Assembly (NCBI GenBank): GCA_947629705.1
Contig: CANREN010000008.1
Location: 1 to 64,000, forward strand
From: an uncultured Alistipes sp.
GTDB lineage: Bacteria > Bacteroidota > Bacteroidia > Bacteroidales > Rikenellaceae
Direction: 5' to 3'
Length of the DNA stretch: 64,000 bases
A program made the translations under genes and the position numbers. Below are positions 53,636 through 62,392 of this stretch, piece after piece. How positions within the stretch are numbered: the first letter of the stretch is position 1; every line of letters starts with the position of its first letter. The notes below the pieces were generated by a model that was not told the origin of the DNA, did no database searches, and was given only the letters and a program-made list of their open reading frames with translations.

Positions 53636-54385
53636 CTATCGTTTGGCCTCGCCCTGTCGGGCTACAGCTTCCATGCGGGCGGCGATTTCGTCGGGATCGC
53701 CGAGAAAGTAATCGCCCGTGCGGTTCAGTCCGTCGTCGAATTCGAATACATAGGGCGCGGCCGTCGGCAGGTTGAGCGATACGATCTCATCGTCCGACAA
53801 CCCTTTCAGCTGTTTGATGATGCCTCGCAGACTGTTCCCGTGCGCGACGACCAGCAGTTCGTCGTGGCGGGCCAATTCGGGCAGGATCGCGCATTGCCAG
53901 TAGGGCAGGGCGCGGGCCGCCGTGTCGCACAGCGCCTCGGTGAGCGGGAGCTCGGCGGTCGGAATGCCCCGATAACGGATGTCGAAACGGGGATTCCGCG
54001 GATCGTCCGCCGCTAACGGTTCGGGCGGCACGTCGTAGCTGCGACGCCAGATGCGGACCTGTTCGTCGCCGTATTTCGCAGCGGTTTCGGCTTTGTTCAG
54101 CCCTTGCAGGCTTCCGTAATGCTTTTCGTTGAGCCGCCAGCTCTTCGACACCGGAATCCATTGCGCGTCCAACTGTCGCAACACGATGTCGAGTGTCCGG
54201 ACGGCCCGCTTCAAATAAGAGGTGTAGGCGTGCCCGAAGCGGAATCCTTCGCGGCGCAGCAACGCTCCCGCATGGGCGGCTTCGACCTCGCCCTGTTCGG
54301 TCAGATCGACATCCGTCCAGCCTGTGAAGCGGTTTTCCCGATTCCATACGCTCTCGCCGTGGCGGAGCAGAACGATTCGTTTCAT
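53636..54385 (-). CDS. gpmA: 2,3-bisphosphoglycerate-dependent phosphoglycerate mutase
   Basis: Interconverts 3- and 2-phosphoglycerate in glycolysis. From ATG 54385 the product is 249 residues, the normal length. The phosphohistidine motif [20 protein letters not shown] begins with H9, and the second histidine lies in [10 protein letters not shown]; the substrate motif [13 protein letters not shown] is intact. A longer upstream frame has no family likeness. It lies 173 bases downstream of the AraC-like gene on the same strand; the gap holds no gene I can support. Confidence 0.95.
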   Translation of the reverse strand: MKRIVLLRHGESVWNRENRFTGWTDVDLTEQGEVEAAHAGALLRREGFRFGHAYTSYLKRAVRTLDIVLRQLDAQWIPVSKSWRLNEKHYGSLQGLNKAETAAKYGDEQVRIWRRSYDVPPEPLAADDPRNPRFDIRYRGIPTAELPLTEALCDTAARALPYWQCAILPELARHDELLVVAHGNSLRGIIKQLKGLSDDEIVSLNLPTAAPYVFEFDDGLNRTGDYFLGDPDEIAARMEAVARQGEAKR

Positions 54386-54558
54386 ACAAGGTTTTTTTCG
54401 GCTTCGATGCCGGTCGTAGGGCTGCGTACCGAATAACATGACTTTCATAATCGACGGCAGTTTTGTTCGAATCGCTGCAATTCGGATTCCAAACGCTGTT
54501 TTCGCGCCGGATAGTTGCATCGAACGGCGAAGTTCCGTCGGAAATAGGGTGGCGTCCG

Positions 54559-55407
54559 TTATTCCAACGATTTGCGGAAGGCCGACGGCGATTGCCCCGT
54601 GTGCTTCTTGAAGTAACGCCCCAGGTAGGATTGATCCGGAAAATGGAGCCGGTAGGCGATCTCCTGCACCGAAAGATCGGTCGACTGGAGCAGGCTTTTT
54701 ATTTCGAGCACGACCGCCCGATCGATATGCGCCTTGACCGGTTCGTGCGTCGTGTTGCGTACGACGGCGGCCAGATAGCGGGTCGAAATGCACAGCTTGT
54801 CGGCATAGAACGGAACGCCGCGCTCGCGGAAACAATGCTCCTTGACGAGTGCGATGAACCGTCGGAACAGTTCGCTCTGGTGGGTCGAAAGTCCGGTGGC
54901 CCGATGCTCCTGGTATCGGGTCGAGAAGCGCTGCATCTTGTCGTAGGCTTCTAAAAACAGATTCTGCAACCGGTTGCGTATGATGATGTTGCGGAACAGA
55001 TTGCCGCGATCGCGATAGGTGTATTCCACGATCTGGAACCAGAATTTCATCCCCTCGGCGATCGGTTCGGGCAGGTCGGATATGGATCCTTCTCTCAAAA
55101 TCCGGAAGAAGGCGGGATCGAAACGTCCGGCGATTTCCATGAACAGTTCTTTCGTGAACCGGCAGTAGGCCATTCGAAAGTCGTCCGTGCGGCGGTCGAG
55201 TCTCAACAGCGTGCCGGGCAGCAGGAGGATGATCGTGTGGCGCCGGATCGTCCAGTCGTATTGGTCGACGGTCGTTTCGGCCGAGCCGGCGAGGCAGAAG
55301 AGGATGGCTCCGTCGTCGCAGTGTACGGTGCCGGTTCCGAAAAAGGCAAAATCGGAGGTTCCTACGGCGAACGGTTCTGTGAGCGGGAGGATGAGCGGAT
55401 TTTCCAT
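54559..55407 (-). CDS. AraC-family transcriptional regulator
   Basis: A 282-residue DNA-binding regulator. The N-terminal ~170 residues resemble a cupin-type sensing domain (hydrophobic beta pattern, LPGTLLRLD). The C-terminal ~100 residues hold two helix-turn-helix units: [19 protein letters not shown] and [35 protein letters not shown], the latter a clear AraC signature. ATG 55407 gives the normal N-terminus. A TATTTTTG box lies at 55495-55502. It is divergent from the RND efflux operon and is a good candidate for its regulator (inference). Confidence 0.92.
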   Translation of the reverse strand: MENPLILPLTEPFAVGTSDFAFFGTGTVHCDDGAILFCLAGSAETTVDQYDWTIRRHTIILLLPGTLLRLDRRTDDFRMAYCRFTKELFMEIAGRFDPAFFRILREGSISDLPEPIAEGMKFWFQIVEYTYRDRGNLFRNIIIRNRLQNLFLEAYDKMQRFSTRYQEHRATGLSTHQSELFRRFIALVKEHCFRERGVPFYADKLCISTRYLAAVVRNTTHEPVKAHIDRAVVLEIKSLLQSTDLSVQEIAYRLHFPDQSYLGRYFKKHTGQSPSAFRKSLE

Positions 55408-55494
55408 GATGGAGGGCGTTTTGGGCAAACCGAGAGCGGTGCCGATCCGGTGTCCGAAGGGGCCGTTTCGCTCGGGGTTATTTCTTCTTTCGAA

Positions 55495-55502
55495 CAAAAA
55501 TA
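55495..55502 (-). promoter_or_regulatory. -7 box of the AraC regulator
   Basis: Minus-strand TATTTTTG, 87 bases before the ATG, in the 236-base region shared with the RND operon. Confidence 0.45.
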
Positions 55503-55589
55503 GTGATTTTTCGAGAAAATAAACCGATTTTGTTCCGTAAAGTACCAATAGTGTGCGCAAATTAAAAAATTTAAAATTACTTTATGGAA

Positions 55590-55597
55590 TACTTTTG
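55590..55597 (+). promoter_or_regulatory. -7 box of the RND efflux operon
   Basis: Plus-strand TACTTTTG, 46 bases before the adaptor ATG, in a locally A+T-rich leader. No clean -33 TTTG at 19-20 bases; weak -33 boxes are often activator-dependent, which would fit the neighbouring AraC regulator. Confidence 0.5.
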
Positions 55598-55643
55598 CAG
55601 GTGGGAAAGTTTTTTTAATAATAAAATAAGTATGTTAGGTATT

Positions 55644-56831
55644 ATGAAACGAAATTTTGTGAAGGCGTCGCTTGCGGTCTGCATGTTGACGCTTGTTTCG
55701 TGCGGACAGGCTCCGGTGGCCCAAGGGCCCGCCGAATACGCTGTGCTGACCGTTTCGACGACCGACCGCGAGGTCCCGAGCAACTATTCGGCTACGATTC
55801 GCGGCCGTCAGGACATCGACATCTATCCGCAGGTGGCCGGCACCATCTCGCAGCTCTGCGTTACGGAGGGCCAGCGGGTCGCAAAGGGACAGCCGCTCTT
55901 CATCATCGACCAGGTACCTTACAAGGCGGCTTTGCAGACGGCCGAAGCCAACGTCGCCGCCGCCAAGGCGGGTGTCGCTACCGCGCAGCTGACCTACGAC
56001 AGCAAGAAGGAGCTTTTCGCCAAACAGGTGATTTCGCAGTTCGATCTCTCCACTTCCGAGAACCAGCTGCTGACGGCCAAGGCGCAGCTCGCCCAGGCCG
56101 AGGCGCAGCGGGTCAATGCTGCCAACAACCTCTCCTATACGGTGGTGAAGGCTCCGGCCGACGGCGTGGTCGGTACGCTTCCGTACCGGGTCGGTGCGCT
56201 GGTCAGCGCCTCCATTCCGCAGCCGTTGACCACGGTGTCGGACAATTCCGATATGTATGTCTATTTTTCGATGAACGAGAATCAGCTGCTCGGTTTGACC
56301 CGCGCCTACGGTTCGATCGACAATACGTTGAAAAACATGCCTGACGTGCAGCTGCGTCTGAACGACGGTTCGATCTACGACAAATCGGGCCGCATCGAGT
56401 CGATCAGCGGCGTGATCGATCCGTCGACGGGCACCGTTTCCCTGCGGGCCGCTTTCGAGAATCGGGGCGGACTGCTCCACAGCGGCGGTTCGGGCAGCAT
56501 CATCCTGCCCTCCATTTATAAGGATTGCATCGTCGTGCCGCAGCTGGCTACGTTCCAGTTGCAGGACAAAATTTACGTTTACAAGGTGATTGACGGGATC
56601 GCTACGTCGCAGATGATCGACGTGGAGAAGATATCCGACGGCAAGGAGTATATCGTGCGCAGCGGTCTGACGCCGGGCGACGTCATCGTCGCCGAGGGTG
56701 TCGGCCTGATGCGCGAGGGCACGCCCGTCATCGCCAAGGGACAGCAGCCTGCCGGTGGTTCTGTCGAAGCCGCTCCAGCAGCCGCTCCGGAATCCGCAAC
56801 CGCTGAACCCGAAACCGAAAAGGAGGAATAA
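55644..56831 (+). CDS. RND efflux periplasmic adaptor lipoprotein
   Basis: The membrane-fusion component of a tripartite drug pump. The 395-residue product has a lipoprotein signal MKRNFVKASLAVCMLTLVSC with C20 as the lipidated cysteine. It continues with the biotinyl-lipoyl-like half (IYPQVAGTISQLCVTEGQRVAKGQPLFIID), a long alpha hairpin rich in Ala/Gln (about 95-165), the second lipoyl half (VKAPADGVVGTLPYRVG) and a beta-barrel. It ends in an Ala/Pro/Glu-rich tail. M at 55632 is an alternative start. The pump gene follows after 3 bases. Confidence 0.94.
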   Translation: MKRNFVKASLAVCMLTLVSCGQAPVAQGPAEYAVLTVSTTDREVPSNYSATIRGRQDIDIYPQVAGTISQLCVTEGQRVAKGQPLFIIDQVPYKAALQTAEANVAAAKAGVATAQLTYDSKKELFAKQVISQFDLSTSENQLLTAKAQLAQAEAQRVNAANNLSYTVVKAPADGVVGTLPYRVGALVSASIPQPLTTVSDNSDMYVYFSMNENQLLGLTRAYGSIDNTLKNMPDVQLRLNDGSIYDKSGRIESISGVIDPSTGTVSLRAAFENRGGLLHSGGSGSIILPSIYKDCIVVPQLATFQLQDKIYVYKVIDGIATSQMIDVEKISDGKEYIVRSGLTPGDVIVAEGVGLMREGTPVIAKGQQPAGGSVEAAPAAAPESATAEPETEKEE

Positions 56832-56834
56832 TCT

Positions 56835-59800
56835 ATGACACTCAAAAGTTTTATCGAACGACCCGTATTGGCGTCGGTCATCTCGATTTTGATCGTCATC
56901 GCCGGTATCATCGGCTTGGCGTCGTTGCCTATCGAACAGTATCCCGACATTGCGCCTCCGACGGTGATGGTGGGTGCCAGCTATCCGGGTGCCAGCGCCG
57001 AGACCGTCCAGAAATCGGTGATCGTCCCGTTGGAGGAGGCTATCAACGGCGTGGAGAATATGGACTACATTCTTTCCAGCGCTTCGGTCGGCGACGTTAC
57101 GCTTTCGGTCTATTTCCGTCAGGGCACCGATCCCGATATGGCGGCTGTCAACGTGCAGAACAAGGTTTCGCGTGCTACGGGTCTGCTTCCGTCCGAAGTG
57201 AACCAGATCGGCGTGATGACCTTGAAGCGTCAGACTTCGATGGTGAAGATTTTCGCGTTGTACAGCCCCGACGACACGTACGACGAGACCTTCCTGGCGA
57301 ACTATGCCAAAATCAATATCGAGCCTCGCATCCAGCGTATTCCGGGTGTCGGCGAGGTCTTCACGCTCGGCGCCGCCTATTCGATGCGCGTGTGGCTGAA
57401 GCCCGACGTGATGGCGCAGTACAAGTTGATTCCGTCCGATGTTACTGCCGCCTTGGCCGAGCAGAATATCGAGGCGGCGACCGGTACGTTGGGCGAAAAT
57501 TCCGACGTCGCGTTCCAGTATACGATGAAGTATCGGGGACGTATGATGACGCCCGAAGAGTTCGGCGAGATCGTGTTGCGGTCGACGCCCGACGGCGAAA
57601 TTCTTCGGTTGAAGGATGTCGCTGACATCGAGTTGGGCAGCGAATCCTATGGTTACAAGGGTTACACCAACGGACACCCGGGCATCAGCACCATGATCAT
57701 GCAGACGGCCGGCTCGAATGCCACGCAGGTCGTCGAGGATATCGATGCGCTGTTGGCTGAAGTCGAGGCCGAACTGCCCAAAGGCGTTGCCATCGCCCAT
57801 CTGCACAGCGTGAACGAATTCCTTTACGCTTCGATGGCTGAGGTGATCAAGACCTTGATCGAGGCCATTTTCCTCGTCGTGTTTGTGGTGTATGTCTTCT
57901 TGCAGGATATTCGGTCGACGTTGATCCCGACGGTCTCCATCATCGTCGCTTTGGTGGGTACGTTCGGGTTCTTGGCCGTAGCCGGATTCTCGATCAACCT
58001 GTTGACCCTCTTCGCGCTCGTGCTGGCTATCGGTACGGTGGTCGACGATGCCATCATCGTCGTCGAGGCGGTGCAGGCGCGTTTCGACGTCGGCTACAAA
58101 TCGTCCTACATGGCTACGATCGACGCCATGTCGGGTATCACGTCGGCTATCGTTACTTCGACGTTGGTCTTCATGGCCGTGTTCATTCCGGTGGCCATGA
58201 TGGGCGGAACGTCGGGTATCTTCTACACGCAGTTCGGTATCACGATGGCCGTCGCCGTCGGTATTTCGGCACTGAACGCCCTGACCCTTTCGCCGGCGCT
58301 TTGCGCCTTGCTCCTGAAGCCCTATTTGGATGAAAACGGCGAGATGCGGGACAACTTTGCGGCCCGATTCCGCAAGGCATTCAATACGATCTTCCAAGCG
58401 ATGATCAACAAATACAAGTACGGCGTCCTGCTCTTTATCAAACGTCGCTGGCTGATGTGGTCGACGCTCGGTCTGGCGCTCGCCGCGCTCGTCGTCTTGA
58501 TGCAAAGCACGAAGACGGGTCTTGTGCCCGATGAAGACCAGGGCACCGTCATGGTCAACGTAACGGCGGCCCCGGGTTCGTCGCTCGAATCGACGCATCA
58601 GATCATGGAGGAGGTCGCTTCGCGTATCGCGAGCATTCCCCAAATCCGCGATTACATGCAGGTTTCCGGCTACAACATGATCGCCGGCGGCCAGAGCCCT
58701 TCGTACGGTATGAGCATCATCAAGTTGAAGGACTGGGAGGAGCGTCCCGACAAGGCAGATGCCGTGAACGCCGTGATCGGTCAGATTTATGCGCGCACGG
58801 CCGATATCAAAGACGCGCAGATTTTCGCCGTGGCACCGCCCATGATTTCGGGTTACGGTTCGTCGACCGGTTTCTCGATGCACTTGCAGGATCGGGCAGG
58901 CGGCGATCTGAAGGATTTCTACAACGTCTATCTGCAGTTCATCGGTGCGTTGAATCAGCGGCCCGAGATTGCGAGGGCCTATTCGACTTTCAACATAAAC
59001 TTCCCGCAGTACGTCGTGGATGTCGATGCTGCGAAGGCCAAACGGGCCGGCGTATCGCCCAATACCATTCTGTCGACCTTGGCGGGTTTCTACGGCGGCC
59101 AGTATGTTTCGAATATCAACCGATTCTCGAAGATGTACTATGTAACGATGCAGGCCGATCCGAAATACCGCCTCGATCCCGAATCGCTCAACAATGCCTA
59201 CGTGCGTCTCAACAACGGTGAGATGGCTCCGTTGAGCCAGTTCGTTACGCTGACGAAGGTGTACAGCTCCGAGGTGTTGAACCGCTTCAACCTGTACAAT
59301 TCGATCGCCGTGAGCGGTATGGCTGCCGACGGATATTCGAGCGGCGACGCCATTCGGGCGATCCGCGAAACGGCCGCCCAAGTGCTGCCGCACGGCTACG
59401 GTTACGAGTTCGACGGCCTCACCCGCGAGGAGGATCGGACCGGCAGCAATACGGCGATCATCTTCGGTATCTGTATCTTGCTGATTTATTTGATTTTGAG
59501 TGCGCTTTACGAGAGTTTCATCATTCCGTTCGCCGTCATTCTGTCGGTTCCGTGCGGTCTGATGGGTTCGTTCCTCTTCGCCAAACTCATGGGGTTGGAG
59601 AACAACATCTATTTGCAGACGGGTCTCATCATGTTGATCGGTCTGTTGGCCAAGACGGCCATCCTGCTGACCGAATATGCCGGCGACCGTCGTCGGGCGG
59701 GCATGTCGTTGACGCAGGCCGCCGTCTCTGCCGCCAAAGTCCGTCTGCGTCCTATTTTGATGACCGTGCTGACCATGGTGTTCGGTATGCTGCCGTTGGT

Positions 59801-60020
59801 TTTCGCACACGGCGTGGGTGCCAACGGTAACTCGACGCTCGGTTCGGGTGTCGTCGGCGGTATGATCATCGGTACGCTGGCGTTGTTGTTCCTCGTGCCG
59901 GCCCTGTTCATCGTCTTCCAGACGATTCAGGAGAAGATCAAGCCCTTGCAGCTGGATCCCGATCCGCAGTGGGCCGTGCGTGCCGAGATGGAAGATTGCA
60001 AAAACGAGAAGGAGGAATAA
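56835..60020 (+). CDS. RND multidrug efflux transporter (HAE1 type)
   Basis: The proton-driven inner-membrane pump, AcrB/MexB-like. The 1061-residue product starts in MTLKSFIERPVLASVISILI, has about twelve transmembrane segments in two halves with large periplasmic loops, and the paired aspartates of the proton relay in AIGTVVDDAIIVVE (about D414-D415). A matching NTAIIFGICILLIYLILSALYE segment occurs in the second half. Substrates cannot be predicted. The gene lies between adaptor (3 bases) and outer-membrane channel (4 bases), an uninterrupted operon. Confidence 0.95.
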   Translation: MTLKSFIERPVLASVISILIVIAGIIGLASLPIEQYPDIAPPTVMVGASYPGASAETVQKSVIVPLEEAINGVENMDYILSSASVGDVTLSVYFRQGTDPDMAAVNVQNKVSRATGLLPSEVNQIGVMTLKRQTSMVKIFALYSPDDTYDETFLANYAKINIEPRIQRIPGVGEVFTLGAAYSMRVWLKPDVMAQYKLIPSDVTAALAEQNIEAATGTLGENSDVAFQYTMKYRGRMMTPEEFGEIVLRSTPDGEILRLKDVADIELGSESYGYKGYTNGHPGISTMIMQTAGSNATQVVEDIDALLAEVEAELPKGVAIAHLHSVNEFLYASMAEVIKTLIEAIFLVVFVVYVFLQDIRSTLIPTVSIIVALVGTFGFLAVAGFSINLLTLFALVLAIGTVVDDAIIVVEAVQARFDVGYKSSYMATIDAMSGITSAIVTSTLVFMAVFIPVAMMGGTSGIFYTQFGITMAVAVGISALNALTLSPALCALLLKPYLDENGEMRDNFAARFRKAFNTIFQAMINKYKYGVLLFIKRRWLMWSTLGLALAALVVLMQSTKTGLVPDEDQGTVMVNVTAAPGSSLESTHQIMEEVASRIASIPQIRDYMQVSGYNMIAGGQSPSYGMSIIKLKDWEERPDKADAVNAVIGQIYARTADIKDAQIFAVAPPMISGYGSSTGFSMHLQDRAGGDLKDFYNVYLQFIGALNQRPEIARAYSTFNINFPQYVVDVDAAKAKRAGVSPNTILSTLAGFYGGQYVSNINRFSKMYYVTMQADPKYRLDPESLNNAYVRLNNGEMAPLSQFVTLTKVYSSEVLNRFNLYNSIAVSGMAADGYSSGDAIRAIRETAAQVLPHGYGYEFDGLTREEDRTGSNTAIIFGICILLIYLILSALYESFIIPFAVILSVPCGLMGSFLFAKLMGLENNIYLQTGLIMLIGLLAKTAILLTEYAGDRRRAGMSLTQAAVSAAKVRLRPILMTVLTMVFGMLPLVFAHGVGANGNSTLGSGVVGGMIIGTLALLFLVPALFIVFQTIQEKIKPLQLDPDPQWAVRAEMEDCKNEKEE

Positions 60021-60024
60021 TCGT

Positions 60025-61404
60025 ATGAAAAAGATCATGATTCTGTGCGCCGCAGCGCTCTTCACTGCCTGCGGCATCTATAAGCCGTACAGCCGTCCCG
60101 AGGATATTCGGACCGACGGTCTCTATGGCGATATCGAGACGGCCGACACGGCATCGCTCGCCGATCTGACGTGGCAGGAGGTATTCACCGACCCGCAGTT
60201 GCAGGCGTTGATCCGGCTGGGATTGGCGAACAACACCGATCTGCTGTCGGCCCGGCTCCGTGTGGAGGAGGCCAAAGCGACCCTTTCGTCGGCTCGGCTG
60301 GCCTATCTGCCGATGTTCAACGTCGCTCCGCAGGGCGCTATCAGCAGCTTCGACAACAAGAATACGTCGAAAACCTACAACATTCCCTTGACGGCCAGCT
60401 GGGAGATCGACATTTTCAACGGGTTGACCAATGCGAAACGTCGTGCCAAGGCGCTGTACGCCCAAAGTCAGGCGTATGAACAGGCCGTACAGACGCAGTT
60501 GATCGCTACTATCGCCAACCTGTATTATACGTTGCTGATGCTCGACAGCCAGTATGCGGTGAGCGTCGAAACGGCCGACAAATGGCGCGAAAGCGTTCGC
60601 ACGATACGGGCTTTGAAAGAGGCCGGCATGGCGAACGAGGCCGGTGTCGCTCAATACGAAGCCAACAGCCTGGCCATCGATGCTTCCCTGCACGATTTGG
60701 AGTATTCCATCCGTGAGGTGGAGAATACGCTGACTTCGCTTTTGGGCGAGACGCCGCATACCGTCGTGCGCGGTCGACTCGAATCGCAGCAGTTGCCCGA
60801 GGAGTTGCTCGTCGGGGTTCCGGTGCAGCTGCTCGCCAACCGGCCTGACGTGCGGGCGGCCGAACTCGCCTTGACTTCGGCCTACTATGCAACGGCTTCG
60901 GCCCGGTCGGCGCTTTATCCGAAGATCACGTTGAGCGGTACGGCCGGATGGACGAACAGCGCCGGTGCGATGATCGTCAATCCGGGCAAATTGCTCCTTT
61001 CGGCGGCCGGTTCGCTGGTTCTGCCGATTTTCAATGCGCGCGCCGGTCGTGCGCAGGTGAAGATCGCCAAGGCGGAGCAGGAAGCGGCCAAATTGGGCTT
61101 CCAGCAGGCGTTGCTCAATGCCGGTGCCGAGGTGAACGATGCGTTGATGCAGTGCCAGTCGGCCCGTGCGAAAGGATCGCTTCGCCAGCAGCAGATCGAA
61201 GCCTTGGAACGGGCCGAGGAGAGTACCGAACTGTTGATGCGCCACTCTCCGACGACCTATCTCGAGGTATTGACCGCTCGCCAGTCGCTGCTTTCGGCTC
61301 GGTTGTCGCAGATTTCCGACCGCTTCGATGAGATTCAAGGCGTCATAACGCTCTATCAGGCGCTCGGCGGCGGGCGCGATGAGGCGGCGGCGGAGCGTAA
61401 ATAA
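60025..61404 (+). CDS. RND efflux outer-membrane channel (OprM/NodT family)
   Basis: The TolC-like outer-membrane component. The 459-residue product is a lipoprotein (MKKIMILCAAALFTAC, C16), with two OEP repeats. The first repeat includes LTWQEVFTDPQLQALIRLGLANNTD; the second includes LLANRPDVRAAELAL and ASARSALYPKITLSG. ATG 60025 gives a correct lipobox; an upstream start overlaps the pump gene. It ends the operon, with a strong terminator at 61488-61530. Confidence 0.94.
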   Translation: MKKIMILCAAALFTACGIYKPYSRPEDIRTDGLYGDIETADTASLADLTWQEVFTDPQLQALIRLGLANNTDLLSARLRVEEAKATLSSARLAYLPMFNVAPQGAISSFDNKNTSKTYNIPLTASWEIDIFNGLTNAKRRAKALYAQSQAYEQAVQTQLIATIANLYYTLLMLDSQYAVSVETADKWRESVRTIRALKEAGMANEAGVAQYEANSLAIDASLHDLEYSIREVENTLTSLLGETPHTVVRGRLESQQLPEELLVGVPVQLLANRPDVRAAELALTSAYYATASARSALYPKITLSGTAGWTNSAGAMIVNPGKLLLSAAGSLVLPIFNARAGRAQVKIAKAEQEAAKLGFQQALLNAGAEVNDALMQCQSARAKGSLRQQQIEALERAEESTELLMRHSPTTYLEVLTARQSLLSARLSQISDRFDEIQGVITLYQALGGGRDEAAAERK

Positions 61405-61487
61405 CGATCCTTGCCATGAGACGGGGCGTCGCTGCGCAGGGCGGCATCGAGACGATCGACCGCTTCTGAATCGGCAGGAATGAAGAA

Positions 61488-61530
61488 GGGCTCGGCTTCA
61501 CGGAAATCCGTGAAGCCGAGCCCGCTTTTC
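61488..61530 (+). terminator. Intrinsic terminator of the RND operon
   Basis: A perfect 16-base G+C-rich stem (61488-61503 with 61508-61523), 4-base loop, followed by GCTTTTC. It lies 84 bases after the channel gene stop. Confidence 0.85.
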
Positions 61531-61585
61531 TCTTTCCGTTCGGATACGAATGATAGGGGTCGCGGTTGAAAATATCGGCGGAAAA

Positions 61586-61616
61586 TTTGCAGAGATGACT
61601 ATTTTGCGTATTTTTG
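61586..61616 (+). promoter_or_regulatory. Promoter of the CD225-like gene
   Basis: TTTG (61586-61589), 19-base spacer and TATTTTTG (61609-61616) give a full Bacteroidetes consensus, 28 bases before the ATG. Confidence 0.78.
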
Positions 61617-61644
61617 TTCGGTAAGTCTGTTAAATTTTCGATTC

Positions 61645-61926
61645 ATGGAAGAGATCACGAACCGCCGCAAACCCGATAACTGTCTCGTTTGGGCGATTTT
61701 AACTACCGTATTGTGCTGCCTTCCTTTCGGCATCGTCTCCATCGTGTATGCCTCGAAGGTCGATTCCGAATGGGCGCGCGGTCATTACGACGAAGCGGAA
61801 GATGCTGCACGGAAAGCCCGCACGTGGGCGATCGTTTCTGCTGCGGTTTTCGTCGGCCTTGTGCTGATCTATCTCGCTGTTTTGTTTTTTGCCTTGATCC
61901 CGGCCCTCTCCTCGATGGATTTTTAA
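61645..61926 (+). CDS. CD225/dispanin-like small membrane protein
   Basis: A 93-residue protein with two hydrophobic segments: LVWAILTTVLCCLPFGIVSIVYA (about residues 14-36) and AIVSAAVFVGLVLIYLAVLFF (about 62-82). Between them lies SKVDSEWARGHYDEAEDAARKARTW. The first segment with CCLPFGIVSIVYASKV is the CD225/dispanin signature, the same family as the vertebrate IFITM proteins. The bacterial role is unknown. It has its own consensus promoter and is followed after 4 bases by a DUF2752 gene. Confidence 0.9.
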   Translation: MEEITNRRKPDNCLVWAILTTVLCCLPFGIVSIVYASKVDSEWARGHYDEAEDAARKARTWAIVSAAVFVGLVLIYLAVLFFALIPALSSMDF

Positions 61927-61930
61927 TCGT

Positions 61931-62314
61931 TTGCGGATTAAAGTTTCATTCTTGCTCCTTTTGGCGGGCATCGGTTTGTTCGCGGTCGGATGGTTCTATT
62001 ACCGTTTCGATCCCGAGCATACTGCGTGGATGCCCCGATGCCTCTTTCACTGGCTGACCGGTTGGAGCTGTCCGGCATGCGGAAGTCAGCGGGCGTTTTA
62101 TCATCTGCTGCACGGCCATTTCGTTGCGGCGTTCCGTTTCAATCCGTTCATGATTCTTTCGGTGCCTTATTTGGCGGCCGTGGCCTGGACGACCTTCGAT
62201 CATCGGACGACCGCCGCGCGTTGGCGCGAGCGGGTACAGCATCCTTGCGTCGTGCGGATCTATTTCGTGCTGGTCGTAACGTGGTGGATCGGACGCAACC
62301 TTTTCGGAATATAG
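61931..62314 (+). CDS. DUF2752 domain-containing membrane protein
   Basis: A 127-residue inner-membrane protein. The family hallmark SCPACGSQRAFYHLLHGHF is present near residues 46-64, between hydrophobic segments; the CPxCG-x2-RA motif could bind a metal or act in redox, but the function is unknown. No ATG precedes the conserved region, so TTG at 61931 is used as the start, 4 bases after the stop of the CD225-like gene, suggesting translational coupling. A terminator lies at 62336-62368. Confidence 0.84.
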   Translation: MRIKVSFLLLLAGIGLFAVGWFYYRFDPEHTAWMPRCLFHWLTGWSCPACGSQRAFYHLLHGHFVAAFRFNPFMILSVPYLAAVAWTTFDHRTTAARWRERVQHPCVVRIYFVLVVTWWIGRNLFGI

Positions 62315-62335
62315 TTTTCGTTCTTTTCACCGTAA

Positions 62336-62368
62336 AAAGCGCGCCGTGCATTGTGCACGGCGCGCTTT
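62336..62368. terminator. Bidirectional terminator between DUF2752 gene and mutB
   Basis: A perfect 15-base stem (62336-62350 with 62354-62368) and 3-base loop, between convergent genes. AAA/TTT at its base gives short tracts in both directions. Confidence 0.8.
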
Positions 62369-62392
62369 CCGTTCGTCCGGACGGATGCCGGA

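Noticed and set aside
54386..54558. A gene or riboswitch between the AraC gene and gpmA
   Set aside because: No frame with coding character and no recognisable conserved RNA structure in the 173 bases.
55635..60077. A 1480-codon open frame on the minus strand across the RND operon
   Set aside because: It is the antisense of three well-supported genes, its translation is His/Arg/Asp-rich low-complexity typical of reverse reading of high-G+C codons, and it has no domain signatures.
61645..62314. The CD225/DUF2752 pair as a toxin-antitoxin system
   Set aside because: Both are membrane proteins with known domain families and no toxin or antitoxin features.
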